Below are positions 48,540-61,972 of a DNA stretch of 64,000 bases, piece after piece. The stretch lies in contig JALJCO010013448.1 in the NCBI GenBank assembly GCA_023101725.1, positions 124,001 to 188,000 on the forward strand, given 5' to 3'. The notes beneath the pieces were generated by a model that was given only the letters and a program-made list of their open reading frames with translations, did no database searches and was not told the DNA's origin. This stretch comes from Atherinomorus stipes (taxonomy: Eukaryota; Chordata; Actinopteri; Atheriniformes; Atherinidae). Every line of letters starts with the position of its first letter. The stretch's first letter is position 1. Made by a program: the position numbers and the translations under genes.

Positions 48540-49566
48540 ACTGTTTTGTTGTGTTATTGTATTGCGAAGCTTTTTTCCTGCGTAGGGACTACGGATGTAA
48601 ATTAGCTTCTTAGCCACAATCAGACATGTTTACGTCTGTTATCGCAGTAATTGGTGTCCCTATCAAATAAATAAAATGGTTTTGTTTTGAGGAGAAAGTA
48701 TCAGAATCGGTACCAATATTGAAGAAAAAGTACCATAAACTCGTGGTATTATATCAAAAGAAAGAATTTGGTATGGCAGGCAGCACCTGGAGACTTGCAA
48801 AAACACCTTCTGAACATGTGTTTCCCATAAAAGGTGATTATTAAAATAATTAAAATCAGAGTTAATAGAGGGTCATTTTTATCACAGGTGGCTTTAATAT
48901 CATCATTATCATTATCCCCTCAGCTCGAGTACCGGGCCCAGAATATCACAGTCTGTGTCAATTTCTTCTCTTTTCTTTCTCTGACTCAGCTATGAAGTCA
49001 ATTATTTAATTAAGTTCTTTATTAATTAACGTGCCGTGGGCAGCGCCGGGCCGTTGCAGGCGGGAAAAGGCACAAGTGGCTGCATTTCCACCGGGACGCT
49101 GGTGAAGCCGGGTCTTGCTCAGCCTTCCCTCACTTAACTAATCACATGCAAAGAAAAGATGTGATGAATGTGTGCAGGTGTTTTTTTAAGAACTGTAGAA
49201 ATGGAAGAAACGTTGGAAAGACAAAAAGAGAGAGACTGAAAGAGCAAATGAATCACAATTACCTCTATTCACACAAAACCCAGCTCTCTGCACATCAATG
49301 CCTAAAACAATTAACACTGCTCAAATCTTTGTTCCCCACTCGCCCCAATTTGGTGACATAAAGGTCAATGGAAATGAATTTAAAAGAGCTAAAAGAAATC
49401 AGCCATGGGTGTAATTACAAAAGAGGTGCAGGAGTGATAAGTGTGGAGCACAACAATGTTTCTCACAGCCACGTTTTTTGACAAAGAGTTGAATATTAAT
49501 CCCATCTAAGCCTTAAAAACAGGTTCAGGTGGAGTCAGGGCAAACAGCAAACAGCTGGAGGTGGTA
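48540..49566. other. Intron, candidate conserved non-coding sequence
   Basis: 48,890-49,350 is non-repetitive, mixing AT-rich homeodomain-like words (ttaattaag, attaattaac) with a GC-rich centre near 49,030-49,100. No exon was recognised. Confidence 0.35.
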
Positions 49567-49660
49567 CAGGGGTGGTGAACATACAGCCCGGGGCCCGAAT
49601 CCGGGCCGGATCCGGGCCGCCGGAGCGTCCAGTCCGGCCCAGGACACATGACGGATCAAA
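49567..49660 (+). mobile_element. hAT (Charlie/Tip100-type) left-end fragment
   Basis: CAGGGGTGGTGAACATACAG followed by cccggggcccgaatccgg is a characteristic vertebrate hAT terminus. No matching right end was seen within the next kilobase. Confidence 0.6.
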
Positions 49661-50636
49661 ACTAAAACATTCCCATGTCAGGAGGAGAACTGCTTCTATC
49701 GTTTCTGTCTTTCTGGCTTTCGTCTGTATGATGAGGTGGGTCAGTTCAGGTGTCAGGATTACTGCACACATGTGGAAATGTACACGCATGTGCATTTAAA
49801 ATAACTTCTAGATCTGATGCAGTTCCTCTGATCATGATGTGGAATACTGGATTTTTTTTTTTAATAGAGACACCTGGGATTACACATTTAGGTTTATAGA
49901 TCCTGATCTGGAAGTTATAATGCACATCTAAATAATTTGTAAATATGTAAAACAAAATAAATCTAAAGTAAAATAAAAACAAAAAAAATAAAACAAATTA
50001 GGTAAAAAGTTAATATCTATTTTAAAAAATGTATATAATAATAATAATAATAATATCTAATAAGGATTTAAAAATATAAACATTTGGTAAAGCTACATAA
50101 ATATTAAGAAATGTTGGTGATTTATTTGTAATGCATATATAAATGAATAAAAATGAAAAATAAATCAAATAAGCTGGATAAATATAACAAATAAAACAGA
50201 ATATTTTTAGATATGAAATTAAATTATGCATGCATATTTAAAATTAAAAAATTATGATTAGGAAATGTGTAAAATAAATTTTACCAATAGAAAAAAAAAA
50301 CATTTGAAAAAATTCTGAAGTGTCTAAATTCATTTAGTACATTTCTAAATATTTTAAATAGGCAAAAATGTTCATAAAATATTACATCATAGAAATAAAT
50401 GTAGTCCATTATATGTACTTATATTTATGTATTCTTGCATTAAACAAATGCATGAAATAAAATAAGATGACTGAAAATGGTTTCCACAAAATGTCTAAAT
50501 GAATAAATAAATAAAATAAATGTATTTTAAATAAACTTGAAGTGAAATATAGTGGAAACTTTACTTATCCTGACATCTCAGGTTGTCCATAATGTTTTTG
50601 TACATCAAATATGAAAATCCTCATAATGGATCTTTA
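49661..50636. other. AT-rich intron sequence
   Basis: From about 49,850 to 50,550 it is strongly AT-rich with an (AATA)n/(ATA)n tract near 50,036-50,056. Nothing coding. Confidence 0.5.
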
Positions 50637-51397
50637 TAGGGATGCGCGATATTGGAATTTTGGCCGATATCTAAATTGTCGATATTTTAAAAATCATGTG
50701 GCTGATAAGAAATCGATAATGTTAAAGCTGAAAAGAAGCAGTCATTTAAATAGCAGTTTTGCTATCTGTTTCCGACACTTTGAAAAATAGGGGTGGGGAA
50801 AAAATATTGATACACTAAAAAAAATGAAGATATTTCCATATCGCGATTTCAGATAGATATGAAAAAACGCGGTAACGATCGATTTTACTCATAAAATTTT
50901 GCAAGATTTCACCGTTCTGTTACAAAATCTCACAATATCTCATAATTTCTCACAAGATTTCGTAACAGAATGATGAAACATTGCGAAATTAGTTCGTAAA
51001 ATAGATTGATACCGCATTTTTAAATGTAAATATGACATCAGCATGTGAAATTATCGCAAAATGTTGGTGAATTCTCCAACACTTCATAACAGAATGATGA
51101 AATATGGTGAGATTTCATCAGAAAAATAGACAGATACCGTGTTTTTAAATGTCAATATGATATCAGCAGATCAAAATATCGTCATATCAAAGTATCGATT
51201 TTTTTCCCACCCCTAGTCTTTAGAAGTTTTAAAGTGTGTAAAAAAGAACTTTTTGAAGAAGAAGAATTTTTTTTTTTCGACTTAAGAAAAAGCATGTTGA
51301 TCGGTTAAATATCAGTGGGATGGTCAATGTCCAAAACTCGGTTTTAAGGCCGATATAGGCTGATACCATCGTGATTACTGTACATCGTGCATCCCTA
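50637..51397. mobile_element. hAT-type element with an 8-bp target duplication and a nested element
   Basis: The ends TAGGGATGCGCGAT and ATCGTGCATCCCTA are inverse. The flanks GATCTTTA (50,629-50,636) and GATTTTTA (51,398-51,405) differ at one base. Same family as 23,706-24,516. No transposase frame. Confidence 0.85.
50788..51215. mobile_element. Nested MITE inside 50,637-51,397
   Basis: TAGGGGTGGGGAAAAAATAT at the left is the inverse of ATTTTTTTCCCACCCCTA at the right. The interior holds several copies of an aaacgcggtaacgatc-like / gttctgttacaaaatct module. Related to 24,015-24,270. Confidence 0.78.
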
Positions 51398-51405
51398 GAT
51401 TTTTA

Positions 51406-52250
51406 CATATTTATAGGTTCTGATGTTATTCTACTGCTTCCCTCCTGTAAATATCGTGATGCTGAACGTCGCCCTGAACTTTGACACCCAGTTTTTAGTG
51501 TTCATGAATCTCACAGCTGGTGCTGGCAGATGGAGTTTACCTGATGCAGGACGCTCCAGGATCGTTCAGGAGCTGATTACACGGAATCAGAGTGATCAGG
51601 AATGGAAAAGGTGACCCTGGCAGCGTGCTTGGCAACCGGGAACGTTTGTGGAGGCATTTCTGTGGAAGCGAAGAGCATGACGAAGCAGATGCTCCTCATT
51701 TCCAACTAACGGTGAATAAAAAGACAGAAAAAGCAGTTTCCAGAAGTCCGTACTGTAACAGCTTCTGGAAACAGACGCTGAATCCCCTCCGGGAGAGTAA
51801 CCGTGTCGCCATGAACGGCCTTTAACCACCTTGTTTACGGCGCGGCACGATGCAGCGCTGCACCGGCCCGAACTCTGACAGGAAGCGTGATTACAGCAGC
51901 AGCTGCTGAAACGTGCTGAACAGAAACAGGTGGCACGGACGAGAGCGTCGCCCAGGCGGCGCGCTTAGCGGCTCCGGCATCAATCATGGCGGAGCAGGTT
52001 TCTGAACTCTGCTCCCACAATGCAGAGCATCATCAGGTTCTCTCAGTCAGAGCGAGTCGCTGATAACAGAGAGAATGACCCAGAAGCTAGAGAAGAAAAT
52101 GGTGAGCTTTTAATTAACAGAGAACATCCTCAGAATTATTCACACCCTCCAATTAAAGAAGGAAAAAACTGTTGATTTTGACAAAAGCAATAATAAATAA
52201 AAATTCTATGAAAACCATGAAATTGATTTTGAATTGTTGTTTGATAAAAA
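51406..52250. other. Intron sequence, no gene seen
   Basis: 51,500-52,030 is GC-richer, with open frames on both strands but no recognised domain and no convincing exon. Confidence 0.4.
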
Positions 52251-52251
52251 T

Positions 52252-53238
52252 GTTAATAGGCTACAACCATCATGTGATACAGAAGCTAAAGCTGATAGGC
52301 TACGACCATCATGTGACACATAAGCTAGAATCTGATAGGCTACCACCATCATGTGACACATAAGCTAGAATCTGATAGGCTACCACCATCATGTGATACA
52401 TAAGCTAGAATCTGATAGGCTACAACCATCATGTGATACAGAAGCTAGAATCTGATAGGCTACGATCATCATGTGACACAGAAGCTAGAATCTGATAGGC
52501 TACCACCATCATGTGACACAGAAGTGATCTGATAGGCTACCACCACAGAAGCTAGAATCTGATAGGCTACCACCATCATGTGATACATAAGCTAGAATCT
52601 GATAGGCTACAACCATCATGTGATACAGAAGCTAGAATCTGATAGGCTACCACCATCATGTGACACAGAAGCTAGAATCTGATAGGCTACGATCATCATG
52701 TGACACATAAGCTTGAAAATCTGATAGGCTACCACCATCATGTGACACAGAAGCTAGAATCTGATAGGCTGCCACCATTATGTGACACAGAAGCTAGAAT
52801 CTGATAGGCTACCACCATCATGTGATACAGAAGCTAGAATCTGATAGGCTACGATCATCATGTGACACAGAAACTAGAATCTGATAGGCTACCACCATCA
52901 TGTGATAGAGAAGCTAGAATCTGATAGGCTATCACCATCATGTGATACAGAAGCTAAAGCTGATAGGCTACCACCATCATGTGATAGAGAAGCTAGAATC
53001 TGATAGGCTACGACCATCATGTGACACAGCAGCTAGAATCTGATAGGCTACCATCATCATGTGATACAGAAGCTAGAATCTGATAGGCTACCACCATCAT
53101 GTGATAGAAAAGCTAGAATCTGATAGGCTACCATCATCATGTGAGACAGAAGCTAGAATCTGATAGGCTACGATCATCATGTGACACAGAAACTAGAATC
53201 TGATAGGCTACCACCATCATGTGATAGAGAAGCTAGAA
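52252..53238 (+). repeat. 40-bp minisatellite (about 24 copies)
   Basis: The unit GAAGCTAGAATCTGATAGGC plus taccaccatcatgtgacaca repeats with point variants (gatcatcatg, gatacag, gatagag). One unit near 52,525-52,545 is shortened. Confidence 0.96.
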
Positions 53239-53344
53239 TCACATGATTTCATTGCCTAAAACTCTCAGAAAAGCAAAAGACTGCATTTTCTGTACATTGG
53301 TATGACAATACTCAAAAAGAATCAATTCTGATATTTATTCTGAG

Positions 53345-53395
53345 TAGTATCGAAGTATCGTCTGCAGAGTATCGATTTGCCCATCCCTATTTTGG
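53345..53395. mobile_element. hAT right-end fragment
   Basis: GAGTATCGATTTGCCCATCC ct is the right end of a well-known fish hAT family. No left end was found; the 40-bp array lies where it would be expected. Confidence 0.45.
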
Positions 53396-53399
53396 TCCA

Positions 53400-54522
53400 C
53401 TGTTCATTTGAAAGGTGCTCTAATGTGTCTGGGCCAGTTTTGTTTTTTCTTTTTTTATGATTATTATTTTCAACAAAAATGCAAAAACAATATTTTATTT
53501 CACTAAATTATATTTTTAAAAATTTCTATTTATCACTAGTTTCTTTATTTTCTTGTTATTTGAATTACTGTTGTGAATTTAGCCTTTGCTTTAATTGGAA
53601 GGTATGAATAACTGTAGAAGGACGACTGTAGGAGTAAAACAGGAGGAAATTATGGTCAGATTTTTGCTGCTATGGTAACATATGATGGTTCCAAATCATC
53701 TGTCATTTCACAGATGTATTTTCAGGGATAAAATAGAGGAAAAAAAAGTCTTTGAAATGTTCTTTGCTGCCAAATTGTTCTGAAAACACTCAGAGATGGT
53801 GTCAATTACCTCAACTCTCCACTATCAAACTCTCCTCTGGTAATCCTTGTAATTCCACCTCCAACTTCACTTCCAGAAATGATTTACAAAGAAGGGGTTA
53901 ATTCTGTCTCCAAATTACAGAACAATTTGCTGATTGCATTCATTTATATTCCAGCAGCTGGATTTGTTTTAAAGTTCGATGACAAACTGGGATTCATTAT
54001 GGGAGAAGTGTGAATATTAAGAAATGACTCATCTCCTGGAGCAGTTTGCCAGTTTCTACTGAGGTAATATATCCAGCCCAGCCGCCCGCTGTTAGAGAAA
54101 TAAACTGCTTAAAGGACTCAGAAGGAAGATATTGTCTTTTGCACTTTATCAGTGAAAGTTGCAGCACATTACATCATCCCTGCGAGGCTACAAGACAAGC
54201 GTTAGTCTGAGAGACATCTAATTATATTAACTCCAAAGATGTGTCTTTTGGCATGGCAGCAGATGCAGAGCGTCAGATAACGCTGCTCATCACCACTCTG
54301 AAGAAATAAGACAAAATGTTTTATCGCCACGAGTCCAAAGCACTAAAAGATGGAAAGCAGGGACATTTAAAGGAAAATCGGACATTTCCATTTGATCTTG
54401 AGACTCACAACAAAGCTGAATCCATCATGTATACATGGAAAGAACCAGGAGGAATCTCTGTGTGCAGGGGAAAGGCTGGATGCTGGAGATCTGCATTTAA
54501 AACAGAAATGATTCTCTACCAG
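53400..54522. other. Intron, possible conserved non-coding sequence
   Basis: Mainly unique sequence. 53,780-54,300 lacks repeats and contains long runs of balanced composition. No exon was recognised. Confidence 0.35.
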
Positions 54523-57500
54523 ACACAACTACACGATGGTAAACGTCACCCTGGAACTACTTTTTACAGACGTGTTACTACACGATGGTAAACGTCACCC
54601 TGGAACTACTTTTTACAGACGTGTTACTACACGATGGTAAACATCGACCTGGAACTACTTTTTACAGACGTGTTTCTACACGATGGTAAACATCGCCCTG
54701 AAACTACTTTTTACAGACGTGTTACTACACGATGGTAAACATCACCCTGGAACTACTTTTTACAGACGTGTTACTACACGATGGTAAACATCACCCTGGA
54801 ACTACTTTTTACAGACGTGTTACTACACGATGGTAAACATGACCCTGGAACTACTTTTTTACAGACGTGTTACTACACAATGTTAAACATCACCCTGGAA
54901 CTACTTTTTTACAGACGTGTTACTACACGGTGGTAAACGTCACCCTGGAACTACTTTTTACAGACGTGTTACTACACGATGGTAAACGTCACCCTGGAAC
55001 TACTTTTTACAGACGTGTTACTACACGATGGTAAACATCACCCTGGAACTACTTTTTACTGACGTGTTACTACACGATGGTTAACATCACCCTGGAACTA
55101 CTTTTTACAGACGTGTTACTACAGGATGGTAAACGTCACCCTGGAACTACTTTTAACAGACGTGTTACTACACGATGGTAAACATCACCCTGGAACTACT
55201 TTTTACAGACGTGTTACTACATGATGGTAAACATCACCCTGGAACTACTTTTTACAGACGTGTTACTACACGATGGTAAACATCACCCTGGAACTACTTT
55301 TTACAGACGTGTTACTACATGATGGTAAACATCACCCTGGAACTACTTTTTACAGACGTGTTACTACACGATGGTAAACATCACCCTGGAACTACTTTTT
55401 ACAGACGTGTTACTACACGATGGTAAACGTCACCCTGGAACTACTTTTTACAGACGTGTTACTACACGATGGTAAACGTCACCCTGGAACTACTTTTTAC
55501 AGACGTGTTACTACACGATTGTAAACATCACCCTGGAACTACTTTTTACAGACGTGTTACTACACGATGGTAAACATCCCCCTGGAACTACTTTTTACAG
55601 ACGTGTTACTACACGATGGTAAACATCACCCTGGAACTACTTTTTACAGACGTGTTACTACACGATGGTAAACATCACCCTGGAACTACTTTTTACAGAC
55701 GTGTTACTACACGATGGTAAACGTCACCCTGGAACTACTTTTTACAGACGTGTTACTACACGATGGTAAACGTCACCCTGGAACTACTTTTTACAGACGT
55801 GTTACTACACGATGGTAAACATCACCCTGGAACTACTTTTTACAGACGTATTACTACACGATGGTAAACATCACCCTGGAACTACTTTTTACAGACGTGT
55901 TACTACACGATGGTAAATGTCACCCTGGAACTACTTTTTACAGACGTGTTACTACACGATGGTAAACATCACCCTGGAACTACTTTTTACAGACGTGTTA
56001 CTACACGATGGTAAACATCACCCTGGAACTACTTTTTACAGACGTGTTACTACACAATGGTAAACGTCACCCTGGAACTACTTTTTACACACGTGTTACT
56101 ACACGATGGTAAACATCACCCTGGAACTACTTTTTACAGACATGTTACTACACGATGGTAAACATCACCCTGGAACTACTTTTTACAGACGTATTACTAT
56201 ACAATGGTAAACATCACCCTGGAACTACTTTTTACAGACGTGTTACTACACGATGGTAAACATCACCCTGGAACTACTTTCTACAGACGTGTAACTACAC
56301 GATGGTAAACATCACCCTGGAACTACTTTTTACAGACGCGTTACTACACGGTGGTAAACATCACCCTGGAACTACTTTTACAGACGTGTTACTACACGAT
56401 GGTAAACATCACCCTGGAACTACTTTTTACAGACGTGTTACTACACGATGGTAAACATCACGCTGGAACTACTTTTTACACACGTGTTACTACACGATGG
56501 TAAACATCACCCTGGAACTACTTTTTATAGACGTGTTACTACACGATGGTTAACATCACCCTGGAACTACTTTTTACAGACGTGTTACTCCACGATGGTA
56601 AACATCACGCTGGAACTACTTTTTACACACGTGTTACTACACGATGGTAAACATCACCCTGGAACTACTTTTTACAGACGTGTTACTACACGATGGTAAA
56701 CGTCACCCTGGAACTACTTTTTACAGACGTGTTACTACACGATGGTAAACGTCACCCTGGAACTACTTTTTACAGACGTGTTACTACACGATGGTAAACA
56801 TCACCCTGGAACTACTTTTTACAGACGTATTACTACACGATGGTAAACATCACCCTGGAACTACTTTTTACAGACGTGTTACTACACGATGGTAAATGTC
56901 ACCCTGGAACTACTTTTTACAGACGTGTTACTACACGATGGTAAACATCACCCTGGAACTACTTTTTACAGACGTGTTACTACACGATGGTAAACATCAC
57001 CCTGGAACTACTTTTTACAGACGTGTTACTACACAATGGTAAACGTCACCCTGGAACTACTTTTTACACACGTGTTACTACACGATGGTAAACATCACCC
57101 TGGAACTACTTTTTACAGACATGTTACTACACGATGGTAAACATCACCCTGGAACTACTTTTTACAGACGTATTACTATACAATGGTAAACATCACCCTG
57201 GAACTACTTTTTACAGACGTGTTACTACACGATGGTAAACATCACCCTGGAACTACTTTCTACAGACGTGTAACTACACGATGGTAAACATCACCCTGGA
57301 ACTACTTTTTACAGACGTGTTACTACACGATGGTAAACATCACCCTGGAACTACTTTTACAGACGTGTTACTACACGATGGTAAACATCACCCTGGAACT
57401 ACTTTTTACAGACGTGTTACTACACGATGGTAAACATCACGCTGGAACTACTTTTTACACACGTGTTACTACACGATGGTAAACATCACCCTGGAACTAC

Positions 57501-58452
57501 TTTTTATAGACGTGTTACTACACGATGGTTAACATCACCCTGGAACTACTTTTTACAGACGTGTTACTCCACGATGGTAAACATCACGCTGGAACTACTT
57601 TTTACACACGTGTTACTACACGATGGTAAACATCACCCTGGAACTACTTTTTATAGACGTGTTACTACACGATGGTAAACATCACCCTGGAACTACTTTT
57701 TACTGACGTGTTACTACACGATGGTTAACATCACCCTGGAACTGCTTTTTACAGACGTGTTACTACACGATGGTAAACATCACCCTGGAACTACTTTTTA
57801 CAGACGTGTTACTACACGATGGTAAACATCACCCTGGAACTACTTTTTACAGACGTGTTACTACACGATGGTAAACGTCACCCTGGAACTACTTTTTACA
57901 GAGGTGTTACTACACGATGGTTAACATCACCCTGGAACTACTTTTTACAGACGTGTTACTACACGATGGTAAACATCACCCTGGAACTACTTTTTACAGA
58001 CGTGTTACTACACGATGGTAAACATCACCCTGGAACTACTTTTTACAGACGTGTTACTACACGATGGTAAACATCACCCTGGAACTACTTTTTACAGACG
58101 TGTTACTACACGATAGTAAACGTCACCCTGGAACTACTTTTTACAGAGGTGTTACTACACGATGGTAAACATCACCCTGGAACTACTTTTTACAGACGTG
58201 TTACTACACGATGGTAAACATCACCCTGGAACTACTTTTTACAGACGTGTTACTACACGATGGGAAACATCACCCTGGAACTACTTTTTACAGACGTGTT
58301 ACTACACCATGGTAAACGTCACCCTGGAACTACTTTTTACAGACGTGTTACTACACGATAGTAAACATCACCCTGGAACTACTTTTTACAGACGTGTTAC
58401 TACACGATCGTAATCATCACCCTGGAACTACTTTTTACAGACGTGTTGCTGC
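54523..58452 (-). repeat. 49-bp minisatellite, array 3 (about 80 copies, inverted)
   Basis: The reverse complement of arrays 1 and 2: TTTTTACAGACGTGTTACTA, CACGATGGTAAACATCACCC, TGGAACTAC. It ends in TTTTTACAGACGTGTTGCTG catcag, the flank of the host element. Because 49 is not a multiple of 3, a frame visits all three phases every 147 bp and normally meets TAA in gatggtaaac; units with gatggttaac give spurious 83-codon frames. A 979-bp block is duplicated inside. Confidence 0.98.
55660..57617. repeat. 979-bp segmental tandem duplication within array 3
   Basis: Marker variants recur exactly 979 bp apart: tggtaaatgt at 55,911 and 56,890, plus gtattactatacaatgg, cacacgtgttac, ttatagacg, gttactccac and a unit with one T missing. 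The copies are about 55,660-56,638 and 56,639-57,617. 979 equals 20 units minus the one-base deletion. Only a few differences separate them (e.g. gacgcgttactacacggtgg, 56,335, versus gacgtgttactacacgatgg). Confidence 0.92.
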
Positions 58453-60264
58453 ATCAGATCCATAATCAGTGAAGTTTTTCTATCAAATGTCTCAGTTTCA
58501 TCATCATATATGTTGTTAATGTTCTACCGGGAATAAAATATGATTATTATTATGATCATATTTGAGTTTTTTACGGCATCGCAGCTTATTTTAGAATTGT
58601 GTTTTTAGATTTGCAGTTTTAATGCTCAGTTATTCGTGTATTTTTCCTCATCAACCTTAAACAGAATTTCTTCTTGCATGTCAAACATCCTCTGATTCGA
58701 ATGTCAAACATAAATCATCTACTGAGGAATAAATAAATGAGGGAGGACGAGCGAACTTGGCTCTGACTCAACAGATCTGTATATAATTTAGCTGCTGCAA
58801 AGACAGGGGACTGTGTTTTGTTTGCCTAATATCAATTCATTTCTCCCTCTACCGACTCGGTAAATGGATCTCTGCAGCAAGAAATCAATACAGCTTCATA
58901 AGTCGGGTCTTGCCTTTCAACTTTAATACAAGCAAATCATGAATGGCAGCCCCACCACCAAAGAGCAGCCGGGTTGCAGTGCTGGAGGAGCGTATGGAAG
59001 CGTCACACTCAGACTGGAGGAAACAAGCCTGGGGAGGTTGTTTGGTTTTCCTCCTTCCATCTAAATATTCATGTTCTACTTGTAAACGTCCACCTGAAAG
59101 CCCGACGGGGACGGCAAGCGGGGGAGACTATAAAACCAGGCCTGCTTCTGAAACAGCCCATTAGACTGCTGTAATTGTCACCACCATTGTCGCACATTTT
59201 TCTCCCGTCCGAAGCGTTCACACGAGACATAAATTCCTCTGTCACATCAATCAGAGGCTGGAATTAATTGCACAATTAAGATTCTCGTTGCTTGGCAGAT
59301 CCAGCTCCTAATGGATGGGCGACGAGTGTGATATGATCATAAGAGGGGGTTTTAATGTAGTGTTTAATTGCTCTTATGTGGTCGTCAGCGCTACAACTGA
59401 GGCTGCACGGGCCCATTTATCCTCCCCTCTTATTGGACATAAAATATGCGTTTCATGTGGGGTCAGGGAGGGATGTCGGGGCATGTAGAGACAACGCGTG
59501 CGTCCCGGGCATATGTGACTCATCAGCACCATATTGTGCATGAGATTTTGCACGCAGTGGTGACAGGGTGAAGCTTTTGTGTTGTTTAAACAGGTCATGT
59601 GTGATGTTTAGCATACGGGGGGGTGTGAGTGTGAGACACAGCAGGACAGAATGATTCACACTCGCTGAAGGATCTTTTACAGAAACTGCTTTGTCATTCG
59701 ATGACCTGCACCATTATTTTCAAATTCATCAGCTTTATGGGAGGAGATACATCAGCGGGGGTTCCCCGTGTAGCTGAGGGGGGTGAAGATGGGGCTTCAC
59801 CAACATGCAACAAGCTCCACTGCTGCACAATGAAGCTTTGCATTGGGGGTGTGCAATACTGAAAGATTTTGTGTACTTTTACGTACTTGTGTACTTTTGA
59901 AACGTCATCAGTCGAGGTCTAACTGTTCCAATTCAAAGAACGCATTCAGACAAGTACGCCCCACATTCCCGGATGTGGACTTGCTCCGCCCACTTTTCCG
60001 AGGCTGCATTGGAGGGGACTTTTGTAGAGTTCAGGCACCCTTATATCCCATAAGGCATTGCAGCATAATAATGATGGCAGAGGAGAAAAGTCATAGCTAT
60101 AAGTGCTGAAAATACTCTTTGGCCCATTCCCAATGTTCCCCCTCGAACTGAAGCCACGAGGGGAAAAGCTTTGTAATCTTCCATCGGAATTGGGAAACCA
60201 CTTGCTGTATTTACGTTCAGGCACGTAAGCGACTGTGTAGTGACGTTTGCACATATGTGTTACC
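58453..60264. other. Flank of array 3, then intron sequence
   Basis: The first ~80 bp (to 58,540) is the host element of the 49-bp repeat (tcatcatatatgttgtt, gttctaccgggaataaaat). 59,160-59,340 is unique and could hold a conserved element. Around 59,940-60,120 is a probable dispersed repeat. No exon was recognised. Confidence 0.45.
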
Positions 60265-60456
60265 ATAACAACTAGGGCCGAACGATATGGACAAAATTTC
60301 ATATCTCGATATTCATGCCAGACATCTCAATATCGACAAGATACGATATGACCATGGGTTCGTTGAAAACCAAGCACTTTTGTGGAAAGGGTTTTGTTTT
60401 TGACTTCCAGAGCTTTATATGCAGGACAAGCGCAGGAGAAATCTATATCTTTTATG

Positions 60457-61972
60457 TAGGGCTGTCAAAAAATTAATTCTGATTAATTACATTGCTTTTT
60501 TCACTTCTAGAACACATTTAGGGTTAAAGGTGTCTCACCAGGAATTCTGCATTTATCTTTAGTAGACTAAACTACTGAAACCCTGTCCTTACATGTCTCC
60601 CTAAAGTCCTTCAGACAGCTGCAGTTTAGTCCAGAATGTTGCCGATACGTCCTCACACGCTGACTTCACAACTGTCCTAATGTGAAGCTGAAATTCCGGT
60701 TGTAAAGTACAATAAGTACAATAAGTTGTAAAACAAAAGTTCATGTATTTTCTGCATATAGCAGTAGTAATTAAAAAGGACATCTCTTGTTTGACAATAG
60801 GGGATTATCACGCTTACCGGAAGTTGCCGGCTTTTGACACTTCCTCTTCCGGGCCATGTTAACGACAGCCGTTCCTGCTCTGTTATACTGTTTAAATCGG
60901 ATAAACTCCAAACATATTTAAGTTTTCATTCTAGACTGAAATGATACTGGATCAAAAGCTGGATCAAAGCGATCGATTCGCTGCGGTGAAGGGCCGAACT
61001 TTATAATAAAACACACGTTTGTTTGTCGCCGGTGGGGCACAACACCGGCACTTCACAGCATGCTAGCATTAGCCAGCTAGCGTTTACTGACGTGCTTAAC
61101 ATTGTGCGTCTTAAAACACACAAACATCTGAAAATCGGGTCTGTACCCCCCCGTTTCCAGTGGAACAACTGGGGACTGCCAAGAAAGGAGACGCTTTCAG
61201 ATGCTTGTGTGTTTTCAGCCGCACAAAGTTAGGCACGTTATCGAGCTGGCTAATGCTAACCTGCTAACACGACTGCGCAGTCTGCCGGCCACAAACAAAC
61301 GTGTCGTTTTATTATAAAGTTCGGTCCTTCACCACGGCGAATCGGTCGTTTTGATCCACTTCTTCCTCAGCATCACTTCAGTCTGGATTGAAAACTTGGC
61401 ATTGGCGTTTATCCGATTTACAAAGTTTAACAGAGTAGTAGTCGTCGGACTACTGTTAGCAGGTTAGCATTAGCCAGCTCGATAACGTGCCTAACTTTGT
61501 GCGGCTGAAAACACACAAGCATCTGAAAGCGTCTCCTTTCTTGGCAGTCCCCAGTTGTTCCACTGGAAACGGGGGGGTACAGACCCGATTTTCAGATGTT
61601 TGTGTGTTTTAAGACGCACAATGTTAAGCACGTCAGTAAACGCTAGCTGGCTAATGCTAGCATGCTGTGAAGTGCCGGTGTTGTGCCCCACCGGGGACAA
61701 ACAAACGTGTGTTTTATTATAAAGTTCGGCCCTTCACCGCGGCAAATCGATCGCTTTGATCCACTTCTTCCTTAGTATCACTTCAGTCCAGAATGAAAAC
61801 TTAAGTATGTTTGGAGTTTATCCGATTTAAACAGTATAACAGAGCAGGAACGGCTGTCGTTAACATGGCCCGGAAGAAGAAGTGCCAAATGTTTCAACTT
61901 CCGGAAACCGGAACTCGGAAGCGTGATAATCCCCTATAGGATTCATTTAGGATTCATTTTTTGACAGCCCTA
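60457..61972. mobile_element. Inner hAT element, with a perfect 8-bp target duplication
   Basis: TAGGGCTGTCAAAAAA and its exact inverse TTTTTTGACAGCCCTA are flanked by CTTTTATG at 60,449-60,456 and 61,973-61,980. It is inserted in the outer hAT and itself carries the foldback. Confidence 0.95.
60799..61935. mobile_element. 1.13-kb foldback element, copy C
   Basis: Best-preserved copy. The ends AGGGGATTATCACGCTTACC and AGCGTGATAATCCCCT are inverse. Both arms carry the same 69-codon open frame (61,023-61,232 on plus, 61,491-61,700 on minus) with the same predicted peptide. Between the arms (about 61,290-61,440) lies a third, diverged copy of the terminal segment, giving the order a, b, a-inverse, b-inverse, a-inverse. 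Confidence 0.95.

Noticed and set aside
54523..58452. Repeated 83-codon open frames with identical predicted peptides
   Set aside because: They are readings of the 49-bp minisatellite through three frames and owe their length to units with gttaac instead of gtaaac; the two identical ones come from the 979-bp duplication.
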